Positions 35,705 to 44,643 are shown, counted from the stretch's first letter. The stretch: DNA of 64,000 nucleotides from BS750m-G57 sp964607575 (GCA_964607575.1 CAZSLS010000008.1:1-64000); one strand, 5' to 3'. Translations and numbers: made by a program. The notes: generated from the sequence alone by a model not told the origin.

Positions 35705-37143
35705 TGCTCTTCTCCGCCGAATACGTCTACGTTTTCGAACAGCGCCGGGCTGCTGGCGTGTGCTACTCGGATAACCTGGTTCGGTTCGCCCTTACCGCAG
35801 TTCGGGGTGCCCATAACCAGCGTTTCATCCGCCGGGCCGACCGCCTTGAGGCTTCGCCAGAACGTCGCCGAAATTCCGCGGTAGTTGCAGTTCTTGACCA
35901 CCTTGGTGAGCTTCCCGTTTTCGATCAACCGCCCCCGTTCGCATCCGAACTGGAACTTGTTGCGGGAGTCGTCGATCGACCAGGAACAGTTGGTCTCCAT
36001 GTAAACGCCTCGCTCGACCGAGGCGACCATCCGCTCAAACGGTGTGTCGCCCGGTTCAAGATTCAGGTTCGCCATCCGATCTATCGGCGGGCGGTTCCAG
36101 CTGCACGCTCTGGCGTTTGCGACGCCGGGCAGTCCGGTGCGCCCCTGGCTTACCGTGGCTCCGAGCGACCGCAGGAGGACTCCGTCCTTTATGATCCAGG
36201 TTTTTTCAGCTTTTGCGCCTTCATCGTCGTAACCGTAGCTTGCCAGTTGCTCGGGGTGAGTTGGGTCGTAGGTGATGTTCAGCTTGTCGCTTCCGTACTG
36301 GTACGAACCCAGCATATCCATGGTCACGAAGCTCGTGCCGGCGTAGTTGCGTTCGTCGCCTAGTATGCGGTCCAGTTCCAGCGGGTGTCCGATCGATTCG
36401 TGGATCTGCAGTATCATCTGGTCGGGCGCCAGGATCAGGTCGGTTGGTCCGGTGGGGCAGTTGTCGGCGGTAAGCAGTTCGATCGCCTCAGACGCCAATC
36501 GCGGCGCCGCGGTGGTGAACCCGAATGTGTCGAGCACTTCCATTCCGCCCTGTTGACAGAACGAATGTCCGCCGAGTGAACGGGTTTGGGTTTCGGCGCC
36601 TTGGTTGGCCGTTACGTTCATCGAGGGGGTGGTGTAGTGGAAAGCCTGGGCGATCCGTCCGCCGTGGGAGGTGAGCAGCAGTGATTCTGTCGACAGCATC
36701 CCTATCCCAGCCGACCAGTCCACGATGCGGTCATCGGTTTTCAGGCGGGCGCACTGCTGTTTGAGCAGATCGTAGCGGTCCTCCAGGCTCACCTCGGACC
36801 ATGGGCGGATGTTCGGTCCGGACAGTTCGGCCTGATGGCTCGGCCAGTCGATTTTTGAGAAATCGGTCACCGCCCGTCCTGACGCCTGTTTGGCCCACCA
36901 GGCCGCCCGCGCGGCCGCTTCAGAGAGTCCCGCCGGGCCGAGATCGCACGTGGCGGCGTAGCCCAGACCGCCATCTGCAACCACGGTTATCATCACGCCG
37001 GCCTCTTCGCAGCGTGAGACGGGCAACGGTTCATCCTCCCTGACCGCGACGGATTCTTCGCGTTCGACGAGATAGCGAACCGAACAATAATCCACGCCGG
37101 CGGGCATGGCGTCGCGCAGGCGTTTTTCGAGAGTTTCTGTCAC
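35701..37143 (-). CDS. tldD: TldD metallopeptidase subunit
   Basis: 480 residues. TldD is the catalytic subunit: the zinc motif HESIGH (HExxxH, in QIHESIGHPLELDR) is present, as are the N-terminal family segments VMITVVADGGLGYAA and WAGIG-like segments. The sequence starts with GTG, preceded by AGGA nine bases upstream. As the first gene of the apparent operon tldD-tldE-eboF-eboD-GT4, it is preceded by a promoter candidate at 37171-37201. Its protein substrate is unknown; the neighbouring genes suggest it serves the same pathway as EboF/EboD. Confidence 0.87.
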   Translation of the reverse strand: MTETLEKRLRDAMPAGVDYCSVRYLVEREESVAVREDEPLPVSRCEEAGVMITVVADGGLGYAATCDLGPAGLSEAAARAAWWAKQASGRAVTDFSKIDWPSHQAELSGPNIRPWSEVSLEDRYDLLKQQCARLKTDDRIVDWSAGIGMLSTESLLLTSHGGRIAQAFHYTTPSMNVTANQGAETQTRSLGGHSFCQQGGMEVLDTFGFTTAAPRLASEAIELLTADNCPTGPTDLILAPDQMILQIHESIGHPLELDRILGDERNYAGTSFVTMDMLGSYQYGSDKLNITYDPTHPEQLASYGYDDEGAKAEKTWIIKDGVLLRSLGATVSQGRTGLPGVANARACSWNRPPIDRMANLNLEPGDTPFERMVASVERGVYMETNCSWSIDDSRNKFQFGCERGRLIENGKLTKVVKNCNYRGISATFWRSLKAVGPADETLVMGTPNCGKGEPNQVIRVAHASSPALFENVDVFGGEEQ

Positions 37144-37170
37144 AGTGTGTTTCCTGTTTTGTTGTTACAC

Positions 37171-37201
37171 ATAATAAGGCATTGGCGTGTCGCGTAAACA
37201 A
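37171..37201 (-). promoter_or_regulatory. promoter candidate of the tldD-eboD operon
   Basis: On the minus strand TTGTTT and TATTAT (or TTATTA) are 18-19 bases apart, placing the start of transcription about 20-25 bases before the tldD GTG. It is AT-rich in a GC-rich region, which supports it, but the spacing is slightly long. Confidence 0.4.
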
Positions 37202-37244
37202 AAGCTTTTTCAGCATCAAAGATGGTAAGGCGATACCCGCGGCG

Positions 37245-40019
37245 CTATTTCTTTTTTTTCTTCTTCCTGTTGCGCGGCGGCTTGGGCGGTTTGGGCGACG
37301 ACGTCATCGTGTTGATCGTGCGTTGAAGGCTCTTGATCCTTCTTTCGGCCCGCTTCTTATCGGCGCTGGTCTTTGCGGCGGCGAGTTTCTTTTTCGCTTC
37401 TGCGAGTTTCGCCTCGAAGAGGGGCGCGGCGGCCTTTGCGTTGGGACCGATCTTGCCCAGGGCGGCTTCGGCGAAGCCCCTTGAGCCGCGGAGTCCGTAC
37501 GTTGAACTCGCCTCTGCGAGAAGGGCCTTGACGGCGGCGTCTGTGTTGTGGCCTCGCCGGGCCATGTTCACCAGCGACTCGCGGAGGCGGTTTCGCCCGC
37601 AGACGCTTGTTTCTTTGTGGAACGCCTCGATCAGCTCGCCGGCCTTGCCGTCGGTTTCGGGCTCCTGAACGTAGCCTAATACGTGCGATACCCCCGCGCG
37701 GACCCACCATTCCTCGTCGTGGGCCAGTGCGAGGACCTCGTCGAGATGCTGCGCGGCGGCCTTGCCGCAGTTGGCCAGGGCCATTAACGCGCCCTCGCGG
37801 ATGTATGCGTCTTCGTGCTTGAGCAGGGGCAGGAGTTTTGGGACGGCCTGTCCGGCGATTTCGGTGGTCATCCCTTCCGGCCAGTTTGGTCTGCCTCGCC
37901 CGTTCATCGCGTACCTGCCGCCCAGCGCGTCGCACCCGCTGCGAATCACGCGGATGTCGTTGGAGTCGAGGGCCTTGAGAATATAGGGCATGGCCTTTTC
38001 GCCATCGGGCATCATCGAGTAGGCCGCATCTCGCCGGAGTCGCGAATCGTAGTGGCCCAGGTATTTTGCCCGTTCTGCAAGCGGGGTCTTCCTCGGCGCT
38101 TCGGAGCCCTTCTTCCCGGAAAAGTCGGCGCGAAGCGGCCCGATCGGGTCGTTAGGTTTTCCGGGCGGGTCCATGATCAGGCCCGTGGTCATCGCCGGCA
38201 GGACGGTGGTGAGCCTGGGGCGCCCGGGCGTCTTGGTCGACAGGTCGGGCGCGGCGAGTTTGGTTACGATCGCCCAGCCGTCGTCGCGAGGCTCAAAGCC
38301 CAGGGTGTCGCCGCGTGTGTTTGCGTACAGGCCGAAGTCCGCGCCATTGCCCGACGAGAGGCGGACGGCCAGCACGTTGCGGCCCTTGCCGAGGCGTTTG
38401 ATCGTTGCCGGCGGCAGGTCGATGGTCACCAGCGCGTTCATCCTCATTCGCGGGCCTTGTGTGGCGTTGGACCAGAGGATCGGGGCTCCGTTGAGGAACG
38501 CCACGGCCCGGGAGTTTTTCAGCAGGCGAAGCGTCAGCACTACCGACTTGTAGTCCGTTCGGTCGCAGTTAAAGACGATACGCAGATAGGGCGCCGATCG
38601 CGGGGCGACTTGCAAGCCTTCGCCGCGACCGGCGATTGGCCCGGCGCCGGCGGTCCACTTGCTGTCGTCGAAATTCGCCTCGGTCCAGCCCTTTGGCGGC
38701 GCTTCGCCTCTGGGCACGCCGAGCAGGCGCCAGGTCGGTTTCTTGCCCGGATATCCTTTGCTGCAGGCTGCGGCCAGGGGGGTCCAGTTCTTGTCGAGCA
38801 GTTCGGTAAGCACGCCGGCTTGGTACAGCGTGTTCAGTGCGGCGATTTGCGTCCAGTTGCCGCTTCGGATTCCCGATACGCGGAGCATGCTTGCCCGAGC
38901 CAATTCGTCGATCCGCCACGTGCCGACATATTCCTTGTAGAGCAACTCGCTGTAAAACGTCCATCGCGAGGCGTCCGGCGAGGTGGCAAGTTCGTTGCGG
39001 GCGAGCCTCTGGTATGGTCCGGCCGACGGGTCGGCGGCCAGTTTCTCGAACACTTCGCGGGCCTTGGGGTGCGTGTAGGTCAACCACTTGTACCGCTCGT
39101 AAAGCCCGCGGGCCCTTGCCAGCGGTCCGGCGTTCTTGTGCGTGCGGATTTGCCAGCGGAATGCCCCGAGCCTAAGGTCCCTGCCTCCGCCGGCGAATCG
39201 CGCCAGGTCGGTGGTCATCTGACTCGCACTGGCAAGGTTGTTTCCTGCTATCGCCGCTTCGATCTTCGCCAGTGTCAGCTCAATGTCCTTTTCCTTGCGA
39301 TCGGCTGCGGCGAGCAGTTGACGGGCCAGGTCGCTGTCGGACTTCACCGTCTTGCGGAGGTTGTCAAACTTGCGGTCGCGGTACAGCTCGACGCCTTTTG
39401 CGATGTTCGCGGGCAGTTTTTGTGCTGCAAAAACGCTCCTGGGCCCGCCGTGGATTCGCAAGTTGGCTCCGGGCATAGCGTACAGTTGGGCCATTCCTCC
39501 GGTGGCCAGCACCGGGCCGCGGTAGGTGTAAATGTGCCCGATAATCGACTCGGGCAGCAGGAACCCGCCGTCCCAGCGGCGCGAGACGTTCATCAACCAC
39601 CCCCAGTGGTCGAGCATGCGGCGGTAGTCCGGGTAGTGCGGGTCGCGCGCCCCGTGGAAGTTTCCCCAGACGAATCCCATGAATCCACCGGTGTGCCCGC
39701 GCGTTCGCCCTTCGTAGCTGCCTGTGACCAGACGGGCGAAGTATTCGCTCTTGGCCCGGTCACCGAGGATATTGAAGCACACGCCCGGAATCGCGTTTTT
39801 GCCATTGCCCCCTCCGAACTCCGGGCGGTGATCGCCGTAAGGCACCGAACCGCGAAAGGCGAACCGCGAGAAGAACTTCGTGGCGTTATTCAGGGCTGTG
39901 TCGCTTACATCCGCCCGGCTTCCTTGATCAGCACCAGCGCCATCCAGCAGACCAATCCGCAGTTGTTCAAGTTGCCGCCCTGTACGTATCCCGGGGAGGG
40001 GTAAGGTCCGTGGCCCCAC
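37245..40019 (-). CDS. 3' part of a frameshifted DUF6288-type protein with HEAT repeats
   Basis: Homology-like sequence starts after the GGG run at 39914-39916, so the first residues encoded from 40019 are an out-of-frame copy of the end of the upstream part. The proper sequence (DVSDTALNNATKFFSRFA onward) continues the helical toroid of the 5' part. A middle region (about residues 420-580) looks like a galactose-binding/PA14-like module (PKGWTEANFDDSKWTAGAGP). HEAT-like helical repeats follow to about 880 (VIRSGCDALGGRYA, IREGALMALANCG, VRAGVSHVLGYV). The C-terminus is a strongly basic tail ending in a Lys run. Taken with 39905-40804 this is one gene of about 1,190 residues with a one-base deletion. 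Confidence 0.6.
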   Translation of the reverse strand: MGPRTLPLPGIRTGRQLEQLRIGLLDGAGADQGSRADVSDTALNNATKFFSRFAFRGSVPYGDHRPEFGGGNGKNAIPGVCFNILGDRAKSEYFARLVTGSYEGRTRGHTGGFMGFVWGNFHGARDPHYPDYRRMLDHWGWLMNVSRRWDGGFLLPESIIGHIYTYRGPVLATGGMAQLYAMPGANLRIHGGPRSVFAAQKLPANIAKGVELYRDRKFDNLRKTVKSDSDLARQLLAAADRKEKDIELTLAKIEAAIAGNNLASASQMTTDLARFAGGGRDLRLGAFRWQIRTHKNAGPLARARGLYERYKWLTYTHPKAREVFEKLAADPSAGPYQRLARNELATSPDASRWTFYSELLYKEYVGTWRIDELARASMLRVSGIRSGNWTQIAALNTLYQAGVLTELLDKNWTPLAAACSKGYPGKKPTWRLLGVPRGEAPPKGWTEANFDDSKWTAGAGPIAGRGEGLQVAPRSAPYLRIVFNCDRTDYKSVVLTLRLLKNSRAVAFLNGAPILWSNATQGPRMRMNALVTIDLPPATIKRLGKGRNVLAVRLSSGNGADFGLYANTRGDTLGFEPRDDGWAIVTKLAAPDLSTKTPGRPRLTTVLPAMTTGLIMDPPGKPNDPIGPLRADFSGKKGSEAPRKTPLAERAKYLGHYDSRLRRDAAYSMMPDGEKAMPYILKALDSNDIRVIRSGCDALGGRYAMNGRGRPNWPEGMTTEIAGQAVPKLLPLLKHEDAYIREGALMALANCGKAAAQHLDEVLALAHDEEWWVRAGVSHVLGYVQEPETDGKAGELIEAFHKETSVCGRNRLRESLVNMARRGHNTDAAVKALLAEASSTYGLRGSRGFAEAALGKIGPNAKAAAPLFEAKLAEAKKKLAAAKTSADKKRAERRIKSLQRTINTMTSSPKPPKPPRNRKKKKKK

Positions 40020-40804
40020 GAACCGCAGGGCAGTTGGCTTCGGGCCAGCGTGTCGGCGACCGCTTCGCAGATCGGCAGGATGGTTCGGTCGCCTGTCTTG
40101 AGGTAATACTCGGCCAGGAACAGGCCCATGTACCCCCAGCCCCAGTTGGTTGTGTTGGTGGATTCGGGGTCGAAGTATTTGCGGTATCCGTATGCCAGGC
40201 GCCGGGCGTTTTCCAGGTATTTCGGATTGTCCGATGCCAGCCAGGTCAGCCCGTTCAGCGCGAAGCCCACGTGTATCTTACCGTCGAACGTGCCGTCTGT
40301 GTTCTGGATGCGGGCGAGGTATTCGCAGGCGTCGATGTGGATGGCGCGACTCTTGGCGCAGTTGAAGGGCCAGTCGGCGCCTATCGCTCCGAGTTTGCGC
40401 ATTGGGATCGTCAGGTTCTTTTTCACCCCGCCGCGCAAAACCTGCACCGCCAGCTTACCGGTGCGTTCGGACGGTTCGATCTGCAGGCCGAGCGTTTTGA
40501 GCGGCTCGGAGCCGAGCGCCTTACCGTTTACGGTCAGGATGATGTCGTTGGGCAGGGCGATCTTGTCGGCCGGTGATCCGTTCTCGACTTCCCGCACCAC
40601 CAGCTTGTCACCGAATATCCACCCGTTCATGCCCGTAGGACCGAATACGGTGGGCACGTGGAACTGCCTGCCGCACAGGGCAACGTCGGGACTCAGTTCG
40701 TCGCTGCGGAAGAAGTTGTCGCTCTTCGAGGGAGTTGCGCCCAAACCGAGCGTCGCCACCGCCGAGACGATTGCGATGATACTTGTGAGTTTGATGGGTG
40801 TCAT
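39905..40804 (-). CDS. 5' part of a frameshifted DUF6288-type exoprotein with PDZ
   Basis: About 299 residues to a stop at 39905. A signal peptide (about 1-22) is followed by a PDZ-like domain (LVVREVENGSPADKIALPNDIILTVNGKAL, about residues 65-120) and helices of an alpha/alpha toroid (ACEYLARIQNTDG, GGNLNNCGLV). DUF6288 is my assignment from memory of planctomycete proteins. The sequence ends ...KEAGRM and stop, whereas adding one G to the GGG run at 39914-39916 would read KEAGADVSDTALNNA and continue into the 3' part. So the stop is caused by a one-base deletion or a sequencing error. AAGGA lies before the ATG. The sialate-esterase gene ends 14 bases upstream. Confidence 0.65.
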   Translation of the reverse strand: MTPIKLTSIIAIVSAVATLGLGATPSKSDNFFRSDELSPDVALCGRQFHVPTVFGPTGMNGWIFGDKLVVREVENGSPADKIALPNDIILTVNGKALGSEPLKTLGLQIEPSERTGKLAVQVLRGGVKKNLTIPMRKLGAIGADWPFNCAKSRAIHIDACEYLARIQNTDGTFDGKIHVGFALNGLTWLASDNPKYLENARRLAYGYRKYFDPESTNTTNWGWGYMGLFLAEYYLKTGDRTILPICEAVADTLARSQLPCGSWGHGPYPSPGYVQGGNLNNCGLVCWMALVLIKEAGRM

Positions 40805-40818
40805 GCCAGTTCCTTGAT

Positions 40819-42549
40819 TCACTTGGCCAGCGAGACGCCGTGGCCCTTGTTATAGAGTGCGAGCACTTGCTCCTCGCTAAGCGGTCGGGACCAGATGCCC
40901 ACCTCGTCGAACGCTTCGAACTGGCGGGCGATCTTCTTGATATTCCCGATCATCAACATCGCATCCTTGGCCGGGATGATGTGGTTGTCCTTCGCGATAC
41001 CCCAGAACGGCTTGTCCAACTGTCCGCACGGGGCGCCCTTTTTCCCCTTGCCTCCCTTGGGCGCTTTGACGCCGTCGATGTATATCTCGAACGCCTTTCG
41101 CGAACCATCGTACATGACCGCCACGTGACGCCACTCATTACCGTCGGAGATAACATCGCCCGGACCGCCGTTGAACTTGAACCCCTTGGTCCCTCCGGCC
41201 AGACCGGCGGTTATAAACACCCCGCCCTTGGTTCCCCAGCACATGGCGTCCCAACCGGCGACGTTGGCGGTGTGGCTGTAGTACCAGTTGGTCGGAGCCC
41301 GCTCGATCTTCTTTCCGACGCCCTTTCCGATGCGCCCGCAACCGTAGTAGTTGGTGCGGTACCAGTAGGAAACCGTCAGGTTCTCGATATTTCCGCTCGC
41401 CCCGACCACATCCTTGTAATCGGGGAACTGAACGTGCTGCAGGCCGGTAAGCTGCAAACTCTTACCAATCACGCCCTGGGTCCACTCGGGTTTTCCGATG
41501 AGCTTTCCGTCGGCGCAGCCGGCGTGGTCTTTTGTGGTCGCGCCCTTGCCTTCATCGAACGACCAGTATCCGATCAGGCCTTTGGTGAGTTTGGAAAGAT
41601 CGTACTTGGACTCCACCCGCTTGGCCCGGGCGGTGTACTTTCGGCCTGCTTTGAGCGTTTTGGCGTTGTCCTGGGGCACCGTGGTTTTGATGAAAGGCAG
41701 CATCGCCTTGCCCCCGCGCTCGCCGATGGTGATCATGCCCGGCGTGTTGTAGTGGCCTTTGGGATGCAGATCCATGGTTGATACCCATGCGGCCTGCCCG
41801 TCCGCCTCGGCGACCTTCTTCTGTGCGGCGCGAATCACCTTCCCGCCGCCTTTGCGGTTCCACACCGGGGCGGGCCCGATCTGGTAGATCAACACCGGTA
41901 GCTTGGGTACCGCCAGTTCGGTGCGCACGTCATGGATCAGGTCGCGCAAGTTCTCTTCATAATAATTCCAGAAGCCTGTCGAGCGATCATCCTTGACCAC
42001 TTCAGCCAGCGAATCGTTTTCGCCCTGGAACCAGACGAATCCGGCGAGTTCAAATTTTTGACCGTCATACTGCGGGTAGTCGCTCTTGGGATTGGCCAGG
42101 AAACGGTGGAATCGTCGCATCATGCGAAGGTACAGATCGCCCACCCTGCCGCCGGCCCGCTTGACCGCGCTGGGCGGACGCCAGCGGGTGTGCAGTTGCG
42201 TCCCGCCGGTGGCTGATTTGAACATGACGATGGGATTGTCGACGGCCTCGCCGAGGATTCTACCCATCACCAGTTCCGGACCGAAGATATTGTCGGATGC
42301 GGCGCCTCCGCCAAAGCCGCATTTCAGCGGGCCGGATATCTTTCCAGCACGGATACACCACACGTCATCTCGCGGTTTATCTATGCCGGGGAATCGAGTG
42401 GTGCATTCCTTGCCGAAATAGTTGTGCCCTTCCATGTTGGATTGCCCGGCCATCAGGTAGATCTTGATTGGTTTCTTGTCCGCGGCCTGGGCGGAACCGG
42501 CGGCGATCAGGCAAAGCAACACCGCGACGATGATCTTATTATTCAGCAT
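40819..42549 (-). CDS. exported sialate O-acetylesterase-like protein with LamG domain
   Basis: 576 residues with a signal peptide (about 1-22). The N-terminal part is an SGNH esterase of the sialate O-acetylesterase/CE6 type: LMAGQSNMEG (nucleophile Ser), VWFQGENDS and DLHPKGHYNTPG (catalytic Asp/His). From about residue 330 a LamG/concanavalin-like lectin domain follows (GLIGYWSFDEGKGAT, WRHVAVMYDGSRKAFEIYIDG, EVGIWSRPLSEEQVLALY). The combination suggests deacetylation of an acetylated glycan. AAGGAAC precedes the ATG; an upstream in-frame extension of 16 codons lacks a signal peptide. It sits inside the ebo block and ends 14 bases before the DUF6288-type gene. Confidence 0.88.
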   Translation of the reverse strand: MLNNKIIVAVLLCLIAAGSAQAADKKPIKIYLMAGQSNMEGHNYFGKECTTRFPGIDKPRDDVWCIRAGKISGPLKCGFGGGAASDNIFGPELVMGRILGEAVDNPIVMFKSATGGTQLHTRWRPPSAVKRAGGRVGDLYLRMMRRFHRFLANPKSDYPQYDGQKFELAGFVWFQGENDSLAEVVKDDRSTGFWNYYEENLRDLIHDVRTELAVPKLPVLIYQIGPAPVWNRKGGGKVIRAAQKKVAEADGQAAWVSTMDLHPKGHYNTPGMITIGERGGKAMLPFIKTTVPQDNAKTLKAGRKYTARAKRVESKYDLSKLTKGLIGYWSFDEGKGATTKDHAGCADGKLIGKPEWTQGVIGKSLQLTGLQHVQFPDYKDVVGASGNIENLTVSYWYRTNYYGCGRIGKGVGKKIERAPTNWYYSHTANVAGWDAMCWGTKGGVFITAGLAGGTKGFKFNGGPGDVISDGNEWRHVAVMYDGSRKAFEIYIDGVKAPKGGKGKKGAPCGQLDKPFWGIAKDNHIIPAKDAMLMIGNIKKIARQFEAFDEVGIWSRPLSEEQVLALYNKGHGVSLAK

Positions 42550-42635
42550 GTGAAAGTTCCTTCTCTGCGGATAATGCCGGGTATATGGGCGCGACAATTT
42601 TATTCGAGGGGCGGGGGCGTTGGCAAGAGCCGGCC

Positions 42636-43643
42636 CTAACTTGCGTAGAACCGCCTGCTTAGCGGGATGAACGCCAGATACGCCAGGCCCAAGGCGATTG
42701 CCAACGGTATCCCCTCGTTATGGGCGCCGGTCGAGTAGCTGTTGAAGTAGACTACGGCGGCCTGGATCAGCAGCAGGTTGCCTACCAGTTCACCCACCAC
42801 GGTCTGGACGATTCGAGGTTCGCTCTTGCCCGTCAGTCGCCATCCGCAGACCAATGCGACAGCAACGGGCAAGCCCGCGATAACGATGAAACTCAAGCAA
42901 CTCAGGACGTTGTCCCATTGAGGCCAGGGATACATCACGCAGGACATCCAGACCGCTGTTATCGCGCCAGGCAGCCATGGGCGGATCCGCATCCTGGAAG
43001 TTTTGGTTTCCCGCGCGGCGATCAGCGTGACCGAGGCGATGTAGAGGATCATGGGCGTGATCGGGTAGAACGGCCAGGAAAGCAGCATCGACAGCTTTTC
43101 CCACGCCAGCAACCCGCCTGCGGAGTCCTGCCCCAGATTCAGCGACGAACTGATCGCCAGCCCCAGAAAAATGCTGAGTCCCCGACAGAGCCCCATGTTC
43201 AGCGCCCCGGCGATCGGAATGCGCTTAACGCCCGCGTTGTAACTCACCACCGCCACCGCCAGTGCCGCGGCGATACCGGCGCAGAGCGCCCCGTTGAATG
43301 CGGCCGCCGCCACACCGCCGATCAGGAGAATGATTGCAGTGATGGTGGCCGTTGTTGTGCTGATTTGGCCCGAAGGCAGGGGGCGGTTGGGCCGGTCGCG
43401 GCGGTCTTCTTTGAGATCGAACAGATCGTTGAGTATCAGCCCGGCGCAGTAGAGCAGAACGGCCGCGACGACACACGGGACAACCACCAGGATTCCTCCG
43501 GTGTCAACAAATCCTTTTTCGATGGATGAGTAGCATCCCCACGAGAAGAACCCCACGATCGGGTCTGCGGGCACGGTCAGGAGGTTCGGTATGCGCAGCA
43601 ACTGCAACCAAGCGCCGAGTTGTGAGCGTTTCTCAGTTGTCAT
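42636..43643 (-). CDS. eboC: UbiA-like prenyltransferase, EboC-type
   Basis: 335 residues with about nine membrane helices, typical of UbiA aromatic prenyltransferases. The first Asp-rich motif is intact (NDLFDLKEDRRDRPNRPLPSG, NDxxDxxxD with the RPNRP tail). The N-terminus WLQLLRIPNLLTVPADPIVG is typical of EboC/UbiA. A hydrophobic, prenylated or prenyl-like substrate would be loaded onto a membrane acceptor. Placement with EboB (43798), EboF and EboD supports EboC over other UbiA enzymes. It is separated from eboB by 154 bases carrying dispersed repeats, and from eboF by five unrelated genes. Confidence 0.8.
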   Translation of the reverse strand: MTTEKRSQLGAWLQLLRIPNLLTVPADPIVGFFSWGCYSSIEKGFVDTGGILVVVPCVVAAVLLYCAGLILNDLFDLKEDRRDRPNRPLPSGQISTTTATITAIILLIGGVAAAAFNGALCAGIAAALAVAVVSYNAGVKRIPIAGALNMGLCRGLSIFLGLAISSSLNLGQDSAGGLLAWEKLSMLLSWPFYPITPMILYIASVTLIAARETKTSRMRIRPWLPGAITAVWMSCVMYPWPQWDNVLSCLSFIVIAGLPVAVALVCGWRLTGKSEPRIVQTVVGELVGNLLLIQAAVVYFNSYSTGAHNEGIPLAIALGLAYLAFIPLSRRFYAS

Positions 43644-43678
43644 GCGGTTGTTCGTTAGTGAGCGTTGCCGTTATCGTA

Positions 43679-43736
43679 GACGCGGCGTCCCGCCGCGTCA
43701 TTCAAAGCGGCTGGAAGCCGCTTCTACGTTTACGCC
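43679..43736. repeat. two hairpins plus a dispersed CGCTTCTACG phrase
   Basis: Two hairpins lie in the eboB-eboC gap: GACGCGGC/GCCGCGTC with a 5-base loop (43679-43699) and AGCGGCT/AGCCGCT with a 3-base loop (43706-43722). The latter is followed by CCGCTTCTACGTTTACGCC, which recurs, one base shorter, at 56182-56200. They are likely copies of an intergenic palindromic family. Confidence 0.6.
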
Positions 43737-43797
43737 GTTGCCGTTACTTGAAAATTGGGCGTTTCTTGTTGGCTGTTGGATGTTCTTCCGTCGCCGT

Positions 43798-44643
43798 TTA
43801 CCGTTGAAACTCCCGCGGGTCCATTGGTTCTATGTCCAGTTCGGGTTTCCAGCGGGGGCACTGGGAGTAAAATGCGTTGGCGTTTCCCATTACCAGGCGC
43901 TGGATCATCTCGTCGTCGTGCCCGTCGCCCTGCATGAAATCGATCACCTTGATCAGGCTCAGCGGGTCGGAGACGCCCCAGTCGGCGGACCCCGAGACTA
44001 TCACGCGATTGGCGTCGCTGCCGAGATTCCGCAGAATCGCACTGACGCGCTGGGGCGTGAGTTTCGAGAACGGATAGACCGTCAGACCGCAATAGCAACC
44101 GGTTTCGTTGACGGCCTGTTCGATGGTCTCTTCGACATTGTGATCGAGATATATCTTCGATTCATCGTAGCCGACCTCGCGTATGACCTTCATCGAACGC
44201 TTTATGCCCTCGGGCTTGTTGAGGTGGGGCAGGTGAACGATCACCAGCATGTTTCGCTCGGCGGCTAGCTCGAGTTGGCGGCGGAACGCGTATTCTTCGG
44301 CGTCGGAGATGTTGTTGAAGCCGATTTCGCCGAGCGCGACGCACCGTTCGTGGTCGAGGTACTCGCCCATACCGGCGAGCACTTCATCGACCAGTGGTGT
44401 GTTTTCGGCCTCTTTAGGGTTGTAGGCGATTGCTGCGAAGTGGTCTATTCCGAATCGCCGGGCGCGGACGGTCTCGAATTCGAGCACCAGGCGGAAGTAG
44501 TCGAAGAACGTTCCGGCGTAGCGGCGGTCGGACCCTAGCCAGAACGAAGGCTCGACGCACGCGCGGATACCGGCGGAGAACATGGCCTGGTAATCGTCGG
44601 TGGTGCGGGAGTACATGTGTATGTGCGGTTCGATAATGATCAT
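43798..44643 (-). CDS. eboB: TatD-like metal-dependent hydrolase, EboB-type
   Basis: 281 residues. The fold is a TatD/amidohydrolase TIM barrel: IEPHIHMYSRT at the start (HxH metal site), CVALGEIGFNN (Glu ligand), VIVHLPH (His ligand), YLDHN, and SGSADWGVSDPLSL for the last Asp ligand. EVEPSFWLGS-like text (CVEPSFWLGSD) matches the EboB segment. It is cytoplasmic and probably hydrolytic, but no reaction is established for EboB. AAGGAAC precedes the ATG at 44643. It leads the ebo-type block, divergently from the glycosidase gene at 44751. Confidence 0.8.
   Translation of the reverse strand: MIIIEPHIHMYSRTTDDYQAMFSAGIRACVEPSFWLGSDRRYAGTFFDYFRLVLEFETVRARRFGIDHFAAIAYNPKEAENTPLVDEVLAGMGEYLDHERCVALGEIGFNNISDAEEYAFRRQLELAAERNMLVIVHLPHLNKPEGIKRSMKVIREVGYDESKIYLDHNVEETIEQAVNETGCYCGLTVYPFSKLTPQRVSAILRNLGSDANRVIVSGSADWGVSDPLSLIKVIDFMQGDGHDDEMIQRLVMGNANAFYSQCPRWKPELDIEPMDPREFQR

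Noticed and set aside
39905..39925. Programmed ribosomal frameshift in the DUF6288-type gene
   Set aside because: No X-XXY-YYZ slippery heptamer is seen; a deleted G in a GGG run explains the split more simply.
37815..40004. Long plus-strand frame opposite the DUF6288-type gene
   Set aside because: Antisense of a gene with clear domains; the frame lacks any.
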